A stretch of DNA of 37,022 nt from CAZIKB01 sp964539665 (GTDB lineage Bacteria; Zhuqueibacterota; Zhuqueibacteria; Oceanimicrobiales; Oceanimicrobiaceae): positions 1 through 37,022 of the forward strand of contig CAZIKB010000062.1 of assembly GCA_964539665.1 (NCBI GenBank), in the 5' to 3' direction. Of the stretch, positions 34,469 to 37,022 are shown in pieces. The first letter of the stretch is position 1, and each line of letters opens with the position of its first letter. The notes under the pieces are model-generated. The model saw nothing but the letters and a program-made list of their open reading frames with translations, was not told the DNA's origin and ran no database searches. A program made the position numbers and the translations under genes.

Positions 34469-34801
34469 ACCTCTCCGTGGCGAGATTTGGTTAGCCGACC
34501 TTAATCCCACTCGCGGTCATGAACAGAGTGGCCGCCGTCCTGTTATCGTACTATCTGAGGATCTTTTCAACAACGGGCCGGCAGACCTGGTTATTGTACT
34601 GCCAATAATTCAACATATCGAGGCATACCTTCCCATATCTCAATTAAACCTCCGGAAGGAGGATTAAAAATTGCCAGTGTTATTTTATGTGAAGCAATCC
34701 GTTCCATCTCCAAAGAACGCCTTGTACATCGGCTGGGCAAAGTGTCCCCAACCACATTATCAGCGACAGAAGATTGGCTCCGCATCCTTCTGGGCCTCTA
34801 A
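34461..34801 (+). pseudogene. mazF: Frameshifted mazF mRNA interferase toxin
   Basis: MTEPLRGEIWLADLNPTRGH, with EQSGRRPVIVLSED and LVIVLPI, is the MazF/PemK N terminus. The frame then closes at a stop at 34667. From about 34620 another frame encodes IPSHISIKPPEGGLKIASVI, then LCEAIRSISKERLVHRLG and WLRILLGL with stop at 34799, the conserved rest of MazF. One base missing near GAGGCATACC (34615-34627) explains it. Either a true inactivation or a sequencing error. Confidence 0.8.
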
Positions 34802-34811
34802 CCTTTGAACT

Positions 34812-36335
34812 ATGGAAACCAGTAGAAATAAATCAGAAATCCTCTTCGAATTGGCAGCCATTCTCGGCCAGCAAAATGACTTCGAGGAAATACTCCGTCT
34901 TGTTTCATCCAAGACATGCTTTTTATTTGATGCAGAAGCCGTTTCGATAATGATGATCAATCCGCGCACGCAAAATACCGTAAAAACTATTGTGAAGGAA
35001 GGCTCACAAACTGCTCAAAAGCGTTACCGGTTAGTGCACGCCAACGTTACTGGCTGGGTATCAAAAAAGAAAGAATCTTTCTTGAGTCCGGATGTAAAAA
35101 AAGATAGCCGTTTTAGGAAGGATGTTTTTGGAGATGATGCTGTTCAGTCGGTTATGTGCGTTCCCTTGCACAGCGAAGGATTGACCGCTGGTTACTTACT
35201 GGCGCTAAATAAAATTGGCAACAGCAGATTTTCCGAAAACGACCTACTACTTTTTGAAAAAATGGCTGCCATTACCGCGCCTTTTTTAAGCAACGCGCAA
35301 AAAATACAGGAGTATTTCAATCCGCCCATGCCGGAAATTGCGTTGGTATCGAAATATGAATCCACCGGGCTGCTGGGCAAAAGCCGGCAATTTATTGAAC
35401 TGTTACGAGCGATAGAAGCTGCCGCCCGCTGTGATGTGCGTGTACTGCTGGAAGGTCAAAGCGGCACCGGCAAGGAGCTCATTGCCCGCGCCATCCATAA
35501 ATTTAGCGCACGCAAGCAGCATCCGTTTGTGGCCATCGACTGCGGCTCCATTCCAGAGAATCTTATCGAAAGCGAATTGTTTGGTCATGTCAAAGGCGCT
35601 TTTACCGGGGCAACCCACGACCGGCTGGGGCTAATCGAAAAGACCCACCTGGGTACCTTGTTTTTGGACGAGGTTGGTAATCTGCCTTACGAGATGCAAG
35701 CCAAACTACTGCGTGTGCTGCAAGAAGGAGAAGTGCGGCCCGTGGGCAGCAATAACCCAGTCAAAGTGGATGTGCGGGTCATCGCCGCTTGCAGTGCCTC
35801 CTTGCGAACACTCGTTGCCCAGCAGGCATTTCGGCAAGATTTGTATTACCGGCTACACGTCTACCCCATACAAATCCCCACTTTAAATGAAAGGCGCGAT
35901 GATATTCCTCTGCTCGCAAATCACTTTCTTCTGATATTCTCCCAACAGCAACAGAAGAAGGCGCAATCCTTTCACGGCTCACTTCTGAGATTTCTGCGGC
36001 GGAGGAACTGGTCTGGAAACATCCGCGAATTGGAGAATTTCGTGGAACGGTTGGTGACAATATCAAAGTCCGAAACCGCCACCCTGAACAAGGAAATGCT
36101 TCCGGCCGATTTAATGGATGAATATCGTGAGTTTTCGGATGCTCAGAAGGTTGGCGACGGCAAGTCATTAAAGCAACAGCTCCAGGAGAGCGAGCACCGG
36201 ATCATCCGCAAGACACTGGCAGAGAACAACTGGAATCAGTCAAAAACGGCGCTGGCCCTCCAGACCTCGGAACAACTCATCCGCTACCGCATGAAAAAGC
36301 TTGGTATCTCGCGTCCCAAGCGAATATCTTACTAA
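34812..36335 (+). CDS. Sigma54-dependent activator with GAF domain
   Basis: 507 aa. An N-terminal GAF-like sensor (about 10-165), a central AAA+ domain with Walker A GQSGTGKE (215-222), GAFTGA (262-267, the sigma54-contacting loop) and Walker B GTLFLDEVGN, and a C-terminal Fis-type helix-turn-helix (NNWNQSKTALALQTSEQLIR) define an NtrC-family activator without a receiver domain. It senses a small ligand through GAF and drives sigma54 promoters. The targets are unknown. The gene starts eleven bases after the broken mazF. G+C is somewhat higher than the island. Confidence 0.92.
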   Translation: METSRNKSEILFELAAILGQQNDFEEILRLVSSKTCFLFDAEAVSIMMINPRTQNTVKTIVKEGSQTAQKRYRLVHANVTGWVSKKKESFLSPDVKKDSRFRKDVFGDDAVQSVMCVPLHSEGLTAGYLLALNKIGNSRFSENDLLLFEKMAAITAPFLSNAQKIQEYFNPPMPEIALVSKYESTGLLGKSRQFIELLRAIEAAARCDVRVLLEGQSGTGKELIARAIHKFSARKQHPFVAIDCGSIPENLIESELFGHVKGAFTGATHDRLGLIEKTHLGTLFLDEVGNLPYEMQAKLLRVLQEGEVRPVGSNNPVKVDVRVIAACSASLRTLVAQQAFRQDLYYRLHVYPIQIPTLNERRDDIPLLANHFLLIFSQQQQKKAQSFHGSLLRFLRRRNWSGNIRELENFVERLVTISKSETATLNKEMLPADLMDEYREFSDAQKVGDGKSLKQQLQESEHRIIRKTLAENNWNQSKTALALQTSEQLIRYRMKKLGISRPKRISY

Positions 36336-36400
36336 TATTTCCCACTCGTTTGAGGTCAAGCATAAAGTACTGGAACTGTCTTTCAGGAGGAATCTTTGTT

Positions 36401-36676
36401 CTATTTGCAGAGACGCTCGCTCAAAGCACATTTCTTAAAGCTAAAAAGATTCGACATGTAAGGGTTTGCTGTAAAAGTAGATTCGCACGTTATTGAAGCG
36501 AGAGATGTTAATGCCTTACTTACGGCCACAAATTTTCGTAACTTTATTGCGATTTTGATCAGCTTGCCATAAGCTGCTGATTCTATTTCGTTTGTCCCAA
36601 ATCCTGGACGAGTGCTCCCAGTATTTCGCAGTTTTGTTGCGAAATTGTCGTCTTTGTATCGGGAATCCTGCTTCAT
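36401..36676 (-). CDS. Possible small hypothetical gene
   Basis: 91 aa open frame on the minus strand, with GGAG six bases before its ATG. The composition is plausible (MKQDSRYKDDNFATKLRNTG) but I recognise no family, and the C-terminal third looks less protein-like. It may be a remnant or chance ORF. If it is not real, 36336-36970 holds no gene. Confidence 0.3.
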   Translation of the reverse strand: MKQDSRYKDDNFATKLRNTGSTRPGFGTNEIESAAYGKLIKIAIKLRKFVAVSKALTSLASITCESTFTANPYMSNLFSFKKCALSERLCK

Positions 36677-36743
36677 TTCACTCCTTTATTAAACTCAAAT
36701 ATAACAGTGCGTTAAAATACTTGTTATTCTTCTCCTTATTATG

Positions 36744-36759
36744 TGGCACGTCTTTTGAG
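36744..36759 (+). promoter_or_regulatory. Candidate sigma54-like -24/-12 element
   Basis: TGGCACG-TCTT-TTGAG resembles the sigma54 consensus TGGCACG-N4-TTGCA/T, with an A in place of the key C of the -12 box. It lies downstream of a sigma54 activator gene and about 210 bp before the gene start at 36971. Confidence 0.3.
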
Positions 36760-36970
36760 TTATAGTCTGCTAAAGTCTGTGCTTCTCAATTCAATAAATG
36801 AAAAGAAAATGAATACTTGAGATGGTTGCGGAAACCGTTCCGAGAGAAGATTCAGGACTAATTTCCACAACCAACTCAATTAAGCTGAGAGTTTTGGGGC
36901 ATTCCAGTGCTCTTTTATTCAGGCTAGCCGTTACAAATTAATTTTACTAAAACAATTCATAGAGGACATC

Positions 36971-37022
36971 ATGAGTGCGCCAAGCAAAGCTAATATAGGC
37001 AAGCCGGACAATCCGGCACGTG
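36971..37022 (+). CDS. Start of an unidentified gene, cut by the window edge
   Basis: ATG at 36971 preceded by AGAGGA; the first residues are MSAPSKANIGKPDNPAR. Too short to identify. Only the start and ribosome site support it. Confidence 0.4.
   Translation, partial: MSAPSKANIGKPDNPAR

Noticed and set aside
36393..36459. Short TTG-started frame behind AGGAGG after the sigma54 activator
   Set aside because: Only about 21 codons with no recognisable features; the site is probably chance.
1..37022. CRISPR arrays, tRNA or rRNA genes, integrase or transposase genes
   Set aside because: None seen on either strand; the three long repeats are too long and far apart for CRISPR, and no recombinase-like protein is encoded.

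Overview
The window is AT-rich bacterial chromosome (impression roughly 38-40 % G+C, not computed) with clear Shine-Dalgarno sites and sigma70-type promoters. A GWxTD-like protein, a soluble Ser/Thr kinase fused to TPRs, a DUF4143 ATPase, a multihaem cytochrome bc operon and many short palindromic repeats suggest an uncultured FCB-group lineage (Calditrichota/KSB1-like). That placement is an inference; there is no rRNA or tRNA gene to support it.

Region by region. 0.1-3.7 kb: a cytoplasmic reductive-dehalogenase-like Fe-S protein (-), a DUF1761 membrane protein (+), an NTF2/SnoaL-like lipoprotein (-) and a WYL regulator (-). 3.8-16.4 kb is an accessory island. It holds an ankyrin/zinc-ribbon protein, a nuclease-like gene broken by two frameshifts, an HNH protein, a lipoprotein, a higher-GC PQQ-propeller/LolA-like pair, a very AT-rich SIR2-HerA-KTSC operon, two tiny conserved genes and a Phd-ParE-type toxin-antitoxin pair. 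Three diverged direct copies of a roughly 0.28 kb sequence (0.55 kb in two of them) sit directly upstream of the ankyrin, HNH and SIR2 genes. Imperfect bulged palindromes resembling integron attC sites follow several of the genes. I see no integrase.

16.5-19.3 kb: the GWxTD-like protein, a second RelE-type toxin-antitoxin pair and a short TIR element. 19.3-24.2 kb: a minus-strand set with phosphoglycerate mutase (gpmA), an acyl-CoA synthetase and a group II PLP decarboxylase, then a plus-strand DinB-like gene. 24.5-30.3 kb: ferritin, a structured intergenic region with a minus-strand terminator, and a respiratory operon with cytochrome b6 (carrying the haem-ci cysteine), a subunit-IV-like protein and an 877-aa membrane-anchored, coiled-coil cytochrome with eight CxxCH motifs. 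No Rieske gene is present in that operon.

30.3-37 kb: a DUF4143 ATPase, a 186-bp MITE with 18-bp inverted repeats and an 8-bp target duplication, a Ser/Thr kinase-TPR protein followed by the fossil 3' end of a second DUF4143 gene, a mazE gene with a frameshifted mazF, and a GAF-type sigma54 activator. A new gene starts at the right edge.

The best candidates for something new are the repeat-led, cassette-like layout of the 3.9-15.7 kb island, the SIR2-HerA operon with its KTSC third gene and 20-bp upstream palindrome, and the Rieske-less octahaem bc operon.
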